NCBI RefSeq assembly: GCF_000012745.1
Contig: NC_007404.1
Coordinates: 1,550,001 to 1,614,000, forward strand
Reading direction: 5' to 3'
Source of the DNA: Thiobacillus denitrificans ATCC 25259
GTDB taxonomy: Bacteria; Pseudomonadota; Gammaproteobacteria; Burkholderiales; Thiobacillaceae
Length of the DNA stretch: 64,000 bases
Shown: piece after piece, positions 56,597-64,000 of the stretch
Numbering within the stretch: position 1 is the stretch's first letter
How the letters are laid out: each line of letters starts with the position of its first letter
Notes under the pieces: model-generated
Database searches by the model: none
What the model was told of the DNA's origin: nothing
What the model saw: only the letters and a program-made list of their open reading frames with translations
Made by a program: the position numbers and the translations under genes

Positions 56597-57795
56597 GGAT
56601 TGCGCGTCAGCCGCGACGGCCCGGTCAGCGGGTGTCTGGCGAAATAATCCTTGACGCCGACGACGATCGCATCGACCAGCTTGTCCTGGTAGGCCGCGTC
56701 GTTGAGGCGCTTTTCTTCTTCGGGATTGGAAATGAACGCGGTCTCGATCAGGATTGACGGGATGTCGGGCGCCTTCAACACGGCGAACCCTGCCTGTTCG
56801 ACCTGCGCCTTGTGCAAGGTGTTGACGCCGCCGATTTCCTTGAGCACGGCGTGGCCAAGCTTGAGACTGTCGTTGATCGTCGCAGTCTGCGACAGGTCGA
56901 GCAGCGTACGCTTGAGGAACGGATCCTTGACGTCGATGTTGATGCCACCGATCAGGTCGGCCTCGTTTTCCTTCCTGGCGAGCCAGCGCGCCGCGACCGA
57001 GGTCGCCCCGTTCTCGGACAGCGCGAACACCGACGACCCGCGGGCGTGCGGCTTGATGAAGGCGTCGGCGTGGATCGACAGAAAGAGGTCGGCCTTGAAC
57101 GAGCGCGCCTTGGTCACGCGCTGTCCGAGCGGCACGAAATAATCGCCGTCGCGGGTCAGCACCGCGTGCATGTTTTCCTGGGCGTCGATCTTCTGCTTGA
57201 GCTTCTTCGCCAGCGCGAGCGTGATGTCTTTCTCCCGTGAGCCGGCGGCGCCGAGTGCGCCGGGGTCCTCGCCGCCGTGGCCCGCGTCGATCGCGACCGT
57301 GATCAGCCGCACGTACTGCCCGGCCGCTTCGGGCTTGGCCGCCTTCTGCGGCGTGCGGCCTTCGGGATGGAGCGCCGCCGGGCTGACGGCCGCAGCGCGC
57401 GCCTCGGCCGGGTACAGGTCGATCACGAGCCGATGGCCATACTCCCCGAGGGGGGGCAATTGGAAGATCGAGGGCCGGACCGCGGCCTTGAGTTCGAGCA
57501 CCAGACGCATCACACCGGGCCGGTTCACGCCGCTGCGGATCGCGCCGACGTAAGGATCGTCAGCGCTCAGCTGCGTCATCAGCGCGTCGAGCGCCGGACC
57601 GGCCTCGACGCCCTCGAGATCGATCACGAGCCGGTCGGGCTTGGCAAGGGTGAAATAGGTATGGACGACGGGCGCCTGCGCTTCGAGGGTGACGCGGGTG
57701 TAGTCCGGGGAGGGCCAGACCCGACTCGCAGAAAGTTGGAGCGCCTGCGCCCAGCCCGGCAACAACACGGCACACAGCAGGAAGATTCTTAACAC
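56593..57795 (-). CDS. amiC: N-acetylmuramoyl-L-alanine amidase with AMIN domain (AmiC type)
   Basis: About 400 residues from GTG 57795, where a signal peptide begins (LRIFLLCAVLLPGWAQA); GTG 57807 is possible. An AMIN domain (about 25-150, VWPSPDYTRVTLEAQAPV) targets the septum or cell wall. Amidase_3 (about 180-395): TVAIDAGHGGEDPGALG, LTRDGDYFVPLGQRV, FLSIHADAF and SILIETAFISNPEEE with zinc ligands and catalytic glutamate. It splits septal peptidoglycan. It overlaps tsaE by seven bases. Confidence 0.93.
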   Translation of the reverse strand: MLRIFLLCAVLLPGWAQALQLSASRVWPSPDYTRVTLEAQAPVVHTYFTLAKPDRLVIDLEGVEAGPALDALMTQLSADDPYVGAIRSGVNRPGVMRLVLELKAAVRPSIFQLPPLGEYGHRLVIDLYPAEARAAAVSPAALHPEGRTPQKAAKPEAAGQYVRLITVAIDAGHGGEDPGALGAAGSREKDITLALAKKLKQKIDAQENMHAVLTRDGDYFVPLGQRVTKARSFKADLFLSIHADAFIKPHARGSSVFALSENGATSVAARWLARKENEADLIGGINIDVKDPFLKRTLLDLSQTATINDSLKLGHAVLKEIGGVNTLHKAQVEQAGFAVLKAPDIPSILIETAFISNPEEEKRLNDAAYQDKLVDAIVVGVKDYFARHPLTGPSRLTRNP

Positions 57796-58271
57796 GGCGC
57801 GCAGCACCTCTCCAGATATCGACCCCCCAACGCGCTCGCGGCCACGCATTCGATTTCGCGCGTCTCGTCCAAGATCGCCAGACGCAGGATCACGTCGGGC
57901 GCCGGCAGCCAGCCTGCCGCTTTCTCGGGCCACTCGATCACGCTGACCGCGCCTGCGGCAACGTCGCGAAACCCGGCGTCGAGCCATTCGCGGGGGTCGT
58001 GCATACGATATAGATCAAAATGATACAGATTAAACGCGGGAAGATTGTAGGTTTCAACGAGCGTGTAGGTCGGGCTTTTCACCCTGCCCAGGTAGCCGAG
58101 CCCGCGCAACATGCCCCGCACCAGCGTCGTCTTGCCCGCACCGAGGTCGCCTTCCAGATAGAAGGTCATGCCGGGCGTCAGGCCGGCCGAAAGCCGCGCG
58201 CCGAACGCAAGCGTGGCGGCCTCGTCGGCAAGGTGGCAACGCGGCGACGCGGTATCATCCGGGGCATGCAT
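57789..58271 (-). CDS. tsaE: TsaE, ATPase for tRNA t6A modification
   Basis: 160 residues: LEGDLGAGKTTLVRGMLRGLG (Walker A), VKSPTYTLVETY, NLYHFDLYRM and VIEWPEKA are TsaE hallmarks. It works with TsaB, TsaC and TsaD in N6-threonylcarbamoyladenosine synthesis. Its start codon overlaps that of queG on the other strand (shared ATGCAT). It is the first gene of a tsaE-amiC-hemerythrin-mutL run. Confidence 0.95.
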   Translation of the reverse strand: MHAPDDTASPRCHLADEAATLAFGARLSAGLTPGMTFYLEGDLGAGKTTLVRGMLRGLGYLGRVKSPTYTLVETYNLPAFNLYHFDLYRMHDPREWLDAGFRDVAAGAVSVIEWPEKAAGWLPAPDVILRLAILDETREIECVAASALGGRYLERCCAPC

Positions 58272-59336
58272 GAGCAGGATTCACCTCGCGATTTCGGCCG
58301 CCTCGCCGCGCAGATCAAGCAATGGGGACGCGAACTCGGTTTTGCAGCTATCGGCATTACCGACGCCGACTTGAGCGCCGCCGAAGCGGGCCTGCACACG
58401 TGGCTGGACAAGGGCTTTCATGGCGAGATGGATTATATGGCGGCGCACGGCACGAAGCGCAGCCGCCCAGCCGAACTTGTTCCGGGCACGCTGCGCATCA
58501 TCAGCGCACGGCTCGATTACTTTCCACCCGACGCGGTCGACCCGGACACGATCCTCGCCACACCCGACGCGGCCTACGTCTCGCGCTACGCGCTCGGCCG
58601 CGACTACCACAAGGTCCTGCGCCAACGCCTGCAGACGCTGGCCGAGCGCATCGGCGCCGCCGCCGGCGAACATCATTTCCGCGTCTTCAGCGACAGCGCG
58701 CCCGTGATGGAGGTGGAACTCGCGACCCGGGCGGGTCTGGGCTGGCGCGGCAAACATACGCTACTGCTCAACCGCCATCACGGCTCGTGGTTCTTTCTCG
58801 GCGAGATCTATAGCGACCTGCCGCTGCCCGTCGACGCGCCGGAAGCCGAGCATTGCGGGACCTGCCACGCCTGCCTCGACGCCTGCCCGACGCAGGCCAT
58901 CGTCGCGCCCTACTCGGTCGACGCGCGCCGCTGCATCTCCTATCTGACGATCGAGCTCAAGGGCAGCATTCCGCTCGAATTGCGATCGCTCATCGGCAAT
59001 CGCATCTACGGCTGCGACGACTGCCAGCTCGTGTGTCCCTGGAACCGCTTCGCCGGCACCGCGGCAGTCCCGGACTTCGCGGTGAGAAACGGCCTCGACA
59101 GCGCCCAACTCGTCGACCTCTTCGCCTGGAGCGAGGCCGACTTCAACGACCGCCTGGCGGGTTCGCCGATCCGTCGCATCGGCCATGAGCGCTGGTTGCG
59201 CAATATCGCCGTCGCGCTCGGCAACGCGCGGCCTGCCCCCGCAATCGAAGCCGCGCTCGGCACACGCCTCGATCACCCGTCGGCGATGGTACGCGAGCAT
59301 GTCGCCTGGGCCCTCGCGCGCCAGCAGGAACGCTAG
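58266..59336 (+). CDS. queG: Epoxyqueuosine reductase
   Basis: 356 residues from ATG 58266. Cobalamin-binding N-terminal domain (GFAAIGITDADLS), YALGRDYHKVLR, WRGKHTLLLNRHHGSWFFLGEIY, then two 4Fe-4S cluster motifs: CGTCHACLDACPTQAI and YGCDDCQLVCPWNRF, and a C-terminal HEAT-like segment. It reduces epoxyqueuosine to queuosine in tRNA. It converges on the CDF-like transporter gene with a 4-bp overlap. Confidence 0.96.
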   Translation: MHEQDSPRDFGRLAAQIKQWGRELGFAAIGITDADLSAAEAGLHTWLDKGFHGEMDYMAAHGTKRSRPAELVPGTLRIISARLDYFPPDAVDPDTILATPDAAYVSRYALGRDYHKVLRQRLQTLAERIGAAAGEHHFRVFSDSAPVMEVELATRAGLGWRGKHTLLLNRHHGSWFFLGEIYSDLPLPVDAPEAEHCGTCHACLDACPTQAIVAPYSVDARRCISYLTIELKGSIPLELRSLIGNRIYGCDDCQLVCPWNRFAGTAAVPDFAVRNGLDSAQLVDLFAWSEADFNDRLAGSPIRRIGHERWLRNIAVALGNARPAPAIEAALGTRLDHPSAMVREHVAWALARQQER

Positions 59337-59947
59337 GCGCCGCGCAATTCGGCGCGGGCGTGTCGCACCACCGAGGCGCCTGAGCTCAGGGCCAGCCCGG
59401 CCAGCACCACGGCAACCCCGATGTCGGGCCAGCCGTGGGCCGTCACCCATACGCCGCCGGCCGCGCCGATGACCGCGAGATTGCCGAGCGCGTCGTTGCG
59501 TGAGCACAGCCACACCGAGCGGGCCTGCGCGTCGCCGCGGCGGTGCGCGTACAGCAGCGCGGCGACGCCGACGTTCACGGCCAGCGCCAACAGGCTCACC
59601 CAGCCCATGATGACCGGCTCGGGCACGACGCCCGCTGACCACTGCCAGGCCGACTTGCCGAGCACGAAGACGCCGTAGCCGATCATCAGCCAACCCTTCC
59701 ATAGCGCGGTGCGCGAGCGCCAGACGGGTGCGAGTCCGAGCACGAAGAGCGCGACGCCGTAGTTACCGGCGTCGCCGAGGAAATCGACCGCGTCGGCTAG
59801 CAGCGAGACCGACTGCGCAGAGAAGCTCGCGCCCAGCTCGACCACGAACATCAGGACGTTCAGCACGAGCGCAAGCCACAACGCCCGCCGGTAACCCGGA
59901 TCGGGCGCGGGCGCCTCGCACACCGAATCGCAGCCGCACCCGCTCAT
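59333..59947 (-). CDS. Cation diffusion facilitator-like transporter, short form
   Basis: 204 residues from ATG 59947. Five to six membrane helices; SVSLLADAVDFLGDAGNYGVAL in helix 2 and CSRNDALGNLAVI in helix 5 correspond to the CDF metal sites, but the usual histidines are replaced (D-x3-D and N-D instead of HxxxD). A cysteine-rich start CGCDSVC and no C-terminal cytoplasmic metallochaperone-like domain. Metal and direction are unknown. Confidence 0.75.
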   Translation of the reverse strand: MSGCGCDSVCEAPAPDPGYRRALWLALVLNVLMFVVELGASFSAQSVSLLADAVDFLGDAGNYGVALFVLGLAPVWRSRTALWKGWLMIGYGVFVLGKSAWQWSAGVVPEPVIMGWVSLLALAVNVGVAALLYAHRRGDAQARSVWLCSRNDALGNLAVIGAAGGVWVTAHGWPDIGVAVVLAGLALSSGASVVRHARAELRGA

Positions 59948-60024
59948 GTGCGCCGTACCCCGCGCCGCCGGGCAGGCCGCGGCGAGTAGAATGCCGTCTT
60001 TCTCATCGCGCCATCCTGCCACTC

Positions 60025-60822
60025 ATGTCCACGAATGCACACTCCCCCATCGGCGTATTCGACTCCGGCATCGGCGGGCTGACGGTCGTGCGCGCGCTCA
60101 TGGAGCGGCTTCCCTACGAGAACATCGTCTATTTCGGCGACACCGCGCGCGTGCCCTACGGCGTGAAATCGGTCGAGACGATCGCCCACTTCACGACGCA
60201 GATCGCGCAGTTCCTGCTGGAAAAGGACGTCAAGCTGCTCGTCATCGCGTGTAACACGATGGCTGCCGTCGCCGCGCAGGTCGTCAAGGACCTGTCGCCG
60301 GTGCCCGTCCTCGACGTGATCGACGCCGGCGCGGCCTCGGCACGCGGTGGAAAAAAGATCGGCGTCATCGGCACGCCGACGACGATCAACAGCAACGCTT
60401 ACGCGCGCGCCATCCACGACTACGCGCCCGACTCGCGCATCCATTCACAGGCCTGCCCGCTGTTCGTTCCGCTGGTCGAGGAAGGCTGGCTCGACAACGA
60501 GGTGACGCGCCTGACCGCGCAGGATTACATGAAGCCGCTCCTGGCCGAGCACATCGACACGCTCGTGCTCGGCTGCACCCATTACCCGCTGCTCAAACCC
60601 TTGCTGCGCGAAGTGGTGGGCGACGGTGTCGCGCTCGTCGATTCCGCGGAAGCGATGGCCGAGCAGGTCGCGGCTGTTCTCGCCGAGAAAAGTCTCGCCA
60701 ATCCCGGGCCGGCGCAACCGCGCTACGACTTCTACGTCACCGACGTGCCGCTGCGCTTCCAGACGATAGGCGAACGCTTTCTCGGGCGCACGCTCAACAA
60801 CGTGCACCTCGTGAAGTGGTGA
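60025..60822 (+). CDS. murI: Glutamate racemase
   Basis: 265 residues from ATG 60025. IGVFDSGIGGLTVVRAL, YFGDTARVPYG, VIACNTMAAV with the first catalytic cysteine, and VLGCTHYPLLKP with the second. It supplies D-glutamate for peptidoglycan. It is 15 bp upstream of arfB on the same strand. Confidence 0.96.
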   Translation: MSTNAHSPIGVFDSGIGGLTVVRALMERLPYENIVYFGDTARVPYGVKSVETIAHFTTQIAQFLLEKDVKLLVIACNTMAAVAAQVVKDLSPVPVLDVIDAGAASARGGKKIGVIGTPTTINSNAYARAIHDYAPDSRIHSQACPLFVPLVEEGWLDNEVTRLTAQDYMKPLLAEHIDTLVLGCTHYPLLKPLLREVVGDGVALVDSAEAMAEQVAAVLAEKSLANPGPAQPRYDFYVTDVPLRFQTIGERFLGRTLNNVHLVKW

Positions 60823-60837
60823 ACGCCACGCGCTGAG

Positions 60838-61263
60838 ATGATCCGGGTCAACGCCGAGATCGAACTCGACGAGCGCGAAATCCAGGAGGATTTCGTGCGC
60901 GCCTCCGGCCCGGGCGGACAAAACGTCAACAAGGTGTCGAGCGCGGTGCAGCTGCGCTTCGACGTCGCGCATTCGCCCTCGCTGCCGCAGCCTGTGCGCG
61001 ACCGGCTGCTGGTGCTAGCCGGGCGTCGCGTGACCCAGGACGGCGTGCTGATCATCGAGGCCGAGCGCTACCGCAGCCAGCGGCGCAACCGTGACGACGC
61101 GCTCGAGAGACTGCTCGCGCTGATCCGCGAAGCCTGCGAGGTCGAGACGCCGCGTCGTCCGACCCGCCCGACCCTCGCGTCGCAGAAGCGCCGTCTCGAA
61201 GGCAAGCAGCGGCGAGGCGAAACCAAGAAGCTCCGCACGCTGAAACCCGGCAGCGAGAGCTGA
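60838..61263 (+). CDS. arfB: ArfB, peptidyl-tRNA hydrolase for ribosome rescue
   Basis: 141 residues. The release-factor-like domain holds GGQ at 26-28 in RASGPGGQNVNKVSSAV; the basic C-terminal tail (QKRRLEGKQRRGETKKL) enters the empty mRNA channel. It frees stalled ribosomes on non-stop messages. It lies close behind murI; convergent with the MFS gene. Confidence 0.95.
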   Translation: MIRVNAEIELDEREIQEDFVRASGPGGQNVNKVSSAVQLRFDVAHSPSLPQPVRDRLLVLAGRRVTQDGVLIIEAERYRSQRRNRDDALERLLALIREACEVETPRRPTRPTLASQKRRLEGKQRRGETKKLRTLKPGSES

Positions 61264-61270
61264 ACGTGCG

Positions 61271-61292
61271 GGCGCCGACTCAGGTCGGCGTC
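61271..61292. terminator. Hairpin between convergent arfB and MFS genes
   Basis: GGCGCCGAC and GTCGGCGTC form a 9-bp stem with one wobble around a 4-base loop. No T tract follows in either direction, so termination is uncertain. Confidence 0.4.
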
Positions 61293-62595
61293 ACCTGCGC
61301 GACGCGTCGAAGCGCAGCCGACAATGGGTCTCGCGCGTCAGCGCGACGCAGACGACCGCACCGAGCGCGCTGACGGCGAGCCACAGAAAAGCGGCGTGAT
61401 AGGCCGCGGCGTCGTAGACGCGCGCACCGGCGAGCCCGCCGCCCGCCCAGTGCCGGTCGAGAATCCAGCCGACGCCGCTCTGCTGGATCGCGGCAAAACC
61501 CAGAACCGACATGTTGACGACGCCACCGACGGTGCCGGCGGCACCGGGGTGGTTGACCTCGCGCGCGAAGGCGAAGCCGATGATGAGGCCGCCGGCCGAG
61601 AAGCCGATGACGGCGAAGAACAGGTAGAGGCCAGCCGCCGGCCCCTGCGGAAGAAACAGAAAGCCGAGCCAGCCGCCGGCGTGAACGATCGCCGCGCCGA
61701 GATAGGGCAGCTTGCGGCGCTGCAGGCGGTCGGACAGGCTGCCAAGCAGCAGTCCGCCGAACGCGAAGCCGAGCAGCATCGTCGTCGTGAAGCCCGCGGC
61801 CTCGCTGCGCGTCATGCCGTGGATCTGCACCAGATAGGGCACGCCCCAGAGACCCGCGAAGGTCAACACAGGCGCGGCGATCATCCCGCCGGCGAAGAAG
61901 AGCAGCCAGGTGTCGCGCTCCGAGAGCACGAGCCGCAGGCTGCGCAGCGGCGCCATTCCACCGCCGCTCAAGGCCTCGGGATGGGCATAAGTCGCAAAGC
62001 TCCGCTCGCCCGGATCGTCTCGCACCCAGAGCCAGACCGCGGCGGCGAGCAACAGGGTGCCGCCCGCGCTGACGAGCATGGCGTTGCGCCAGCCGATGCC
62101 TGCGACGGCTTCCGATAGCGGCACGCCGGCGAGCACGCCGCCGAGGTTGCCGATCAGCAGCGCGACCCCCGTCACCGTCGCGAAGCGATTGGCCGGGAAC
62201 CAGTGGCCGGCGAGTTTCATGCACGCGACGAAGGCCACGGCCACCGATGCGCCGACGAGCCCGCGGCCGAGCGCCGCGAGCCAGAGGCTGTCGGCACGCG
62301 CGAACACGACGATGCCGAGCGCTGCGGCGAGCGCCGCCGCGGCGCCGGTCCGCCGCGGCCCCACGGCATCGGCGAGCAGGCCGCTCGGGATCTGCATCGC
62401 GGCGTAGGTATAGAAGTAGATTGCGGAGAGGTTGCCGAGCAGGGTGGCGGCGATGCTGAAATCGCGCATCAGTTCGTCGACCATCACGGCCGGCGCGACG
62501 CGCTGGAAATAGCCGACGAAATAGAGGCTCGCGAGCAGGCCCCAGGTCAGCCAGGCGAGTGCGGCCGGCGGCGGACGACGCAATTCAGCGCCCAT
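61291..62595 (-). CDS. Major facilitator superfamily transporter
   Basis: 434 residues with 12 predicted membrane helices. The loop 2-3 motif reads GLLADAVGPRRTG, close to the MFS consensus (G.LaDr.GrR), and the later half has SLSDRLQRRKLPY in loop 8-9, the second copy of that motif. An N-terminal YFQRVAPAVMVDELMRDF resembles organic-anion or hexuronate-type carriers, but the substrate is not clear. It is 21 bp downstream of trpS on the same strand. Confidence 0.85.
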   Translation of the reverse strand: MGAELRRPPPAALAWLTWGLLASLYFVGYFQRVAPAVMVDELMRDFSIAATLLGNLSAIYFYTYAAMQIPSGLLADAVGPRRTGAAAALAAALGIVVFARADSLWLAALGRGLVGASVAVAFVACMKLAGHWFPANRFATVTGVALLIGNLGGVLAGVPLSEAVAGIGWRNAMLVSAGGTLLLAAAVWLWVRDDPGERSFATYAHPEALSGGGMAPLRSLRLVLSERDTWLLFFAGGMIAAPVLTFAGLWGVPYLVQIHGMTRSEAAGFTTTMLLGFAFGGLLLGSLSDRLQRRKLPYLGAAIVHAGGWLGFLFLPQGPAAGLYLFFAVIGFSAGGLIIGFAFAREVNHPGAAGTVGGVVNMSVLGFAAIQQSGVGWILDRHWAGGGLAGARVYDAAAYHAAFLWLAVSALGAVVCVALTRETHCRLRFDASRR

Positions 62596-62616
62596 GCGCG
62601 ATGCGCGTGCCGCCGC

Positions 62617-63819
62617 TCAGCCGAAGGTCAGTCCCATCGACTCGCGCACGTCGCGCATCGTGTCGCGCGCGAGTTCCTGTGCCTTCTCGCTACCGTCGGC
62701 GAGGATGTTGCGCACCTGGTCGGGGTTGTCCTCGTAGTACTGCGCCCGCTCGCGAATCGGCACAAGCTCGGCGAGCACGCCATCGATCACGGGCTGCTTG
62801 CATTCGATGCAGCCGATACCGGCGCTGGTGCAACCGGCCGTCACCCACTGGCGCACGTTGTCGTCGGAATACACGAGATGGAACTGCCACACCGGGCAGT
62901 TCAGCGGATTGCCCGCGTCAGTGCGGCGGACCCGCGCCGGATCGGTCGGCATGGTGCGGATCTTCTTCGCCACAACGTCTGGGTCTTCGCGCAGTGCGAT
63001 CGTGTTGCCGTAGGACTTCGACATCTTCTGCCCGTCGAGACCCGGCATTTTCGATGCTTCGGTGAGCAGGGATTCGGGCTCGGCGAGGATCATCTTGCCC
63101 GAGCCCTCGAGATAGCCGAAAAGCCGCTCGCGGTCGTTCATCGACAGGTTCTGCGCGTCGTTCAACAGGGCCCGTGCCGACTCCAGCGCCTCCTGGTCGC
63201 CCTTCTCCTGATATGCGGTGCGGCATTCCTCGTAGACACGCGCCTTCTTCGACCCGAGTTTCTTGACCGCGGACCGCGCCTTGTCCTCGAACCCCGGCTC
63301 GCGACCATAGAGGTGGTTGAAACGACGGCAGATCTCGCGCGTGAACTCGATGTGCGGCACCTGATCCTCGCCGACCGGCACGAGGTTGGCGCGGTAGATC
63401 AGGATGTCGGCGCTCTGCAGCAGCGGATAGCCGAGGAAGCCGTAGGTCGAAAGATCCTTCTCGCTGAGTTTTTCCTGCTGGTCCTTGTAGGTCGGCACGC
63501 GTTCGAGCCAGCCGAGCGGCGTCATCATCGACAGCAGCAGATGCAGTTCCGCGTGTTCGAGCACGCGCGATTGCACGAAGAGCGTGGCCTGCGCAGGATC
63601 GATGCCGGCCGCGAGCCAGTCGACGACCATGTCGCGCACGTTCTGGTCGATCGCCTGCGGCGCGTCGTAGTGGGTCGTCAGCGCATGCCAGTCGGCGACG
63701 AAGAACAGGCACTGGTACTCGTTCTGCAGGCGCAGCCAGTTCTTGAGCACGCCGTGATAGTGGCCGAGATGCAGACGCCCGGTGGGGCGCATGCCGGAAA
63801 GAACGCGATCGGAATACAT
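62617..63819 (-). CDS. trpS: Tryptophanyl-tRNA synthetase
   Basis: 400 residues. Class I signature HLGH in SGMRPTGRLHLGHYHG and KMSKS in LDGQKMSKSYGN; VADWHALTTHY and VPVGEDQVPHIEFTRE are TrpRS motifs. It is about 60 residues longer than E. coli TrpS, with the extra in the middle (KKARVYEECRTAYQEKGDQEALE), a form known in several proteobacteria. A CTSAGIGCIECK stretch near the end could bind metal. It lies 30 bp after a site-2-protease-like gene. Confidence 0.96.
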   Translation of the reverse strand: MYSDRVLSGMRPTGRLHLGHYHGVLKNWLRLQNEYQCLFFVADWHALTTHYDAPQAIDQNVRDMVVDWLAAGIDPAQATLFVQSRVLEHAELHLLLSMMTPLGWLERVPTYKDQQEKLSEKDLSTYGFLGYPLLQSADILIYRANLVPVGEDQVPHIEFTREICRRFNHLYGREPGFEDKARSAVKKLGSKKARVYEECRTAYQEKGDQEALESARALLNDAQNLSMNDRERLFGYLEGSGKMILAEPESLLTEASKMPGLDGQKMSKSYGNTIALREDPDVVAKKIRTMPTDPARVRRTDAGNPLNCPVWQFHLVYSDDNVRQWVTAGCTSAGIGCIECKQPVIDGVLAELVPIRERAQYYEDNPDQVRNILADGSEKAQELARDTMRDVRESMGLTFG

Positions 63820-63849
63820 GGTTTTGGCTTGAGCGCTAGAAAAGGAAAG

Positions 63850-64000
63850 TCAGGCGAGCACGACCTGGATGAGGCCGACGAGCTGCGCCGGGTCGAGGCC
63901 GGTCAACAGCGCGGCCAGGCCGACGAACAGGCTGATGAGCGGCCACAGGACGAAGCCGAGGATGCCGGTGAACAGGAGCCCGAGCAGAATGAAGAAGCCG
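63850..64000 (-). CDS. C-terminal end of a site-2 protease-like membrane protein (partial)
   Basis: The frame is open from the window edge to a TGA at 63852-63850, giving 49 residues: FFILLGLLFTGILGFVLWPL, then SLFVGLAALLTGLDPAQ and a short end. A hydrophobic C terminus of this kind closes M50/site-2 zinc protease proteins that often lie before trpS in this group of bacteria. The catalytic motifs are outside the window, so the call rests on this tail and context. Confidence 0.5.
   Translation of the reverse strand, partial: GFFILLGLLFTGILGFVLWPLISLFVGLAALLTGLDPAQLVGLIQVVLA

Overview
The window is a piece of a high-GC bacterial chromosome. Gene content and order (lpxK, trm112/ycaR, kdsB and adk in line; PPi-dependent phosphofructokinase next to a membrane pyrophosphatase; lolA-rarA; mutL/amiC/tsaE; LexA with CTG-N10-CAG boxes; MutL with endonuclease motifs, as in lineages without MutH) suggest a betaproteobacterium, most likely Rhodocyclales (Azoarcus/Thauera-like). 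The order-level placement is inference from gene content; no rRNA or tRNA gene was seen.

Layout. 1-9 kb: end of a PRPP synthetase, a kinase-like protein, an alkaline-phosphatase-superfamily enzyme, an SDR, a degenerate metallo-beta-lactamase-like protein, an unusual epimerase-SPW-VKOR-SPW membrane fusion and a mercuric-reductase-like flavoprotein. 9-15 kb: phospholipase D fused to a VTT membrane domain, overlapped by an endonuclease/exonuclease/phosphatase gene; then a three-gene set with a pyruvyl-transferase-like protein and an FAD oxidoreductase. 15-25 kb: a large PAS-GGDEF-EAL protein, a UdgX-type uracil-DNA glycosylase, pssA-like, lexA with two SOS boxes shared with a small divergent gene, a cytochrome c, and a convergent glycosyltransferase-like/sulfotransferase-like pair.

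25-35.5 kb is a defence island of visibly lower and uneven GC. It holds a CoiA-like nuclease divergent from a membrane zinc-ribbon protein; a tight four-gene operon with type III restriction (res, mod) followed by the DNA ADP-ribosylating toxin-antitoxin darT-darG; decayed toxin fragments (a PIN-domain C-terminus and perhaps a RelE/ParE tail); and a complete Xre-RES toxin-antitoxin with a recognisable operator-promoter. The composite res-mod-darT-darG operon is the best candidate for an undescribed combined system.

35.5-64 kb is mostly core: an HD-GYP phosphodiesterase, rarA, lolA, two DUF2892 genes separated by a decayed 3' fragment of hppA (the trace of a tandem duplication), hppA, PPi-PFK, adk, kdsB, trm112-like, a diguanylate cyclase, lpxK, exbD, exbB, xseA, miaA, class I aldolase, a PagL-like gene, two small genes each behind an IscR-like operator (one an S24-like protein lacking the catalytic lysine), mutL, a hemerythrin, amiC, tsaE divergent from queG, a CDF-like transporter, murI, arfB, an MFS transporter, trpS and the end of a site-2-protease-like gene. 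PPi-PFK, the membrane pyrophosphatase and the aldolase together point to PPi-based glycolysis/gluconeogenesis.
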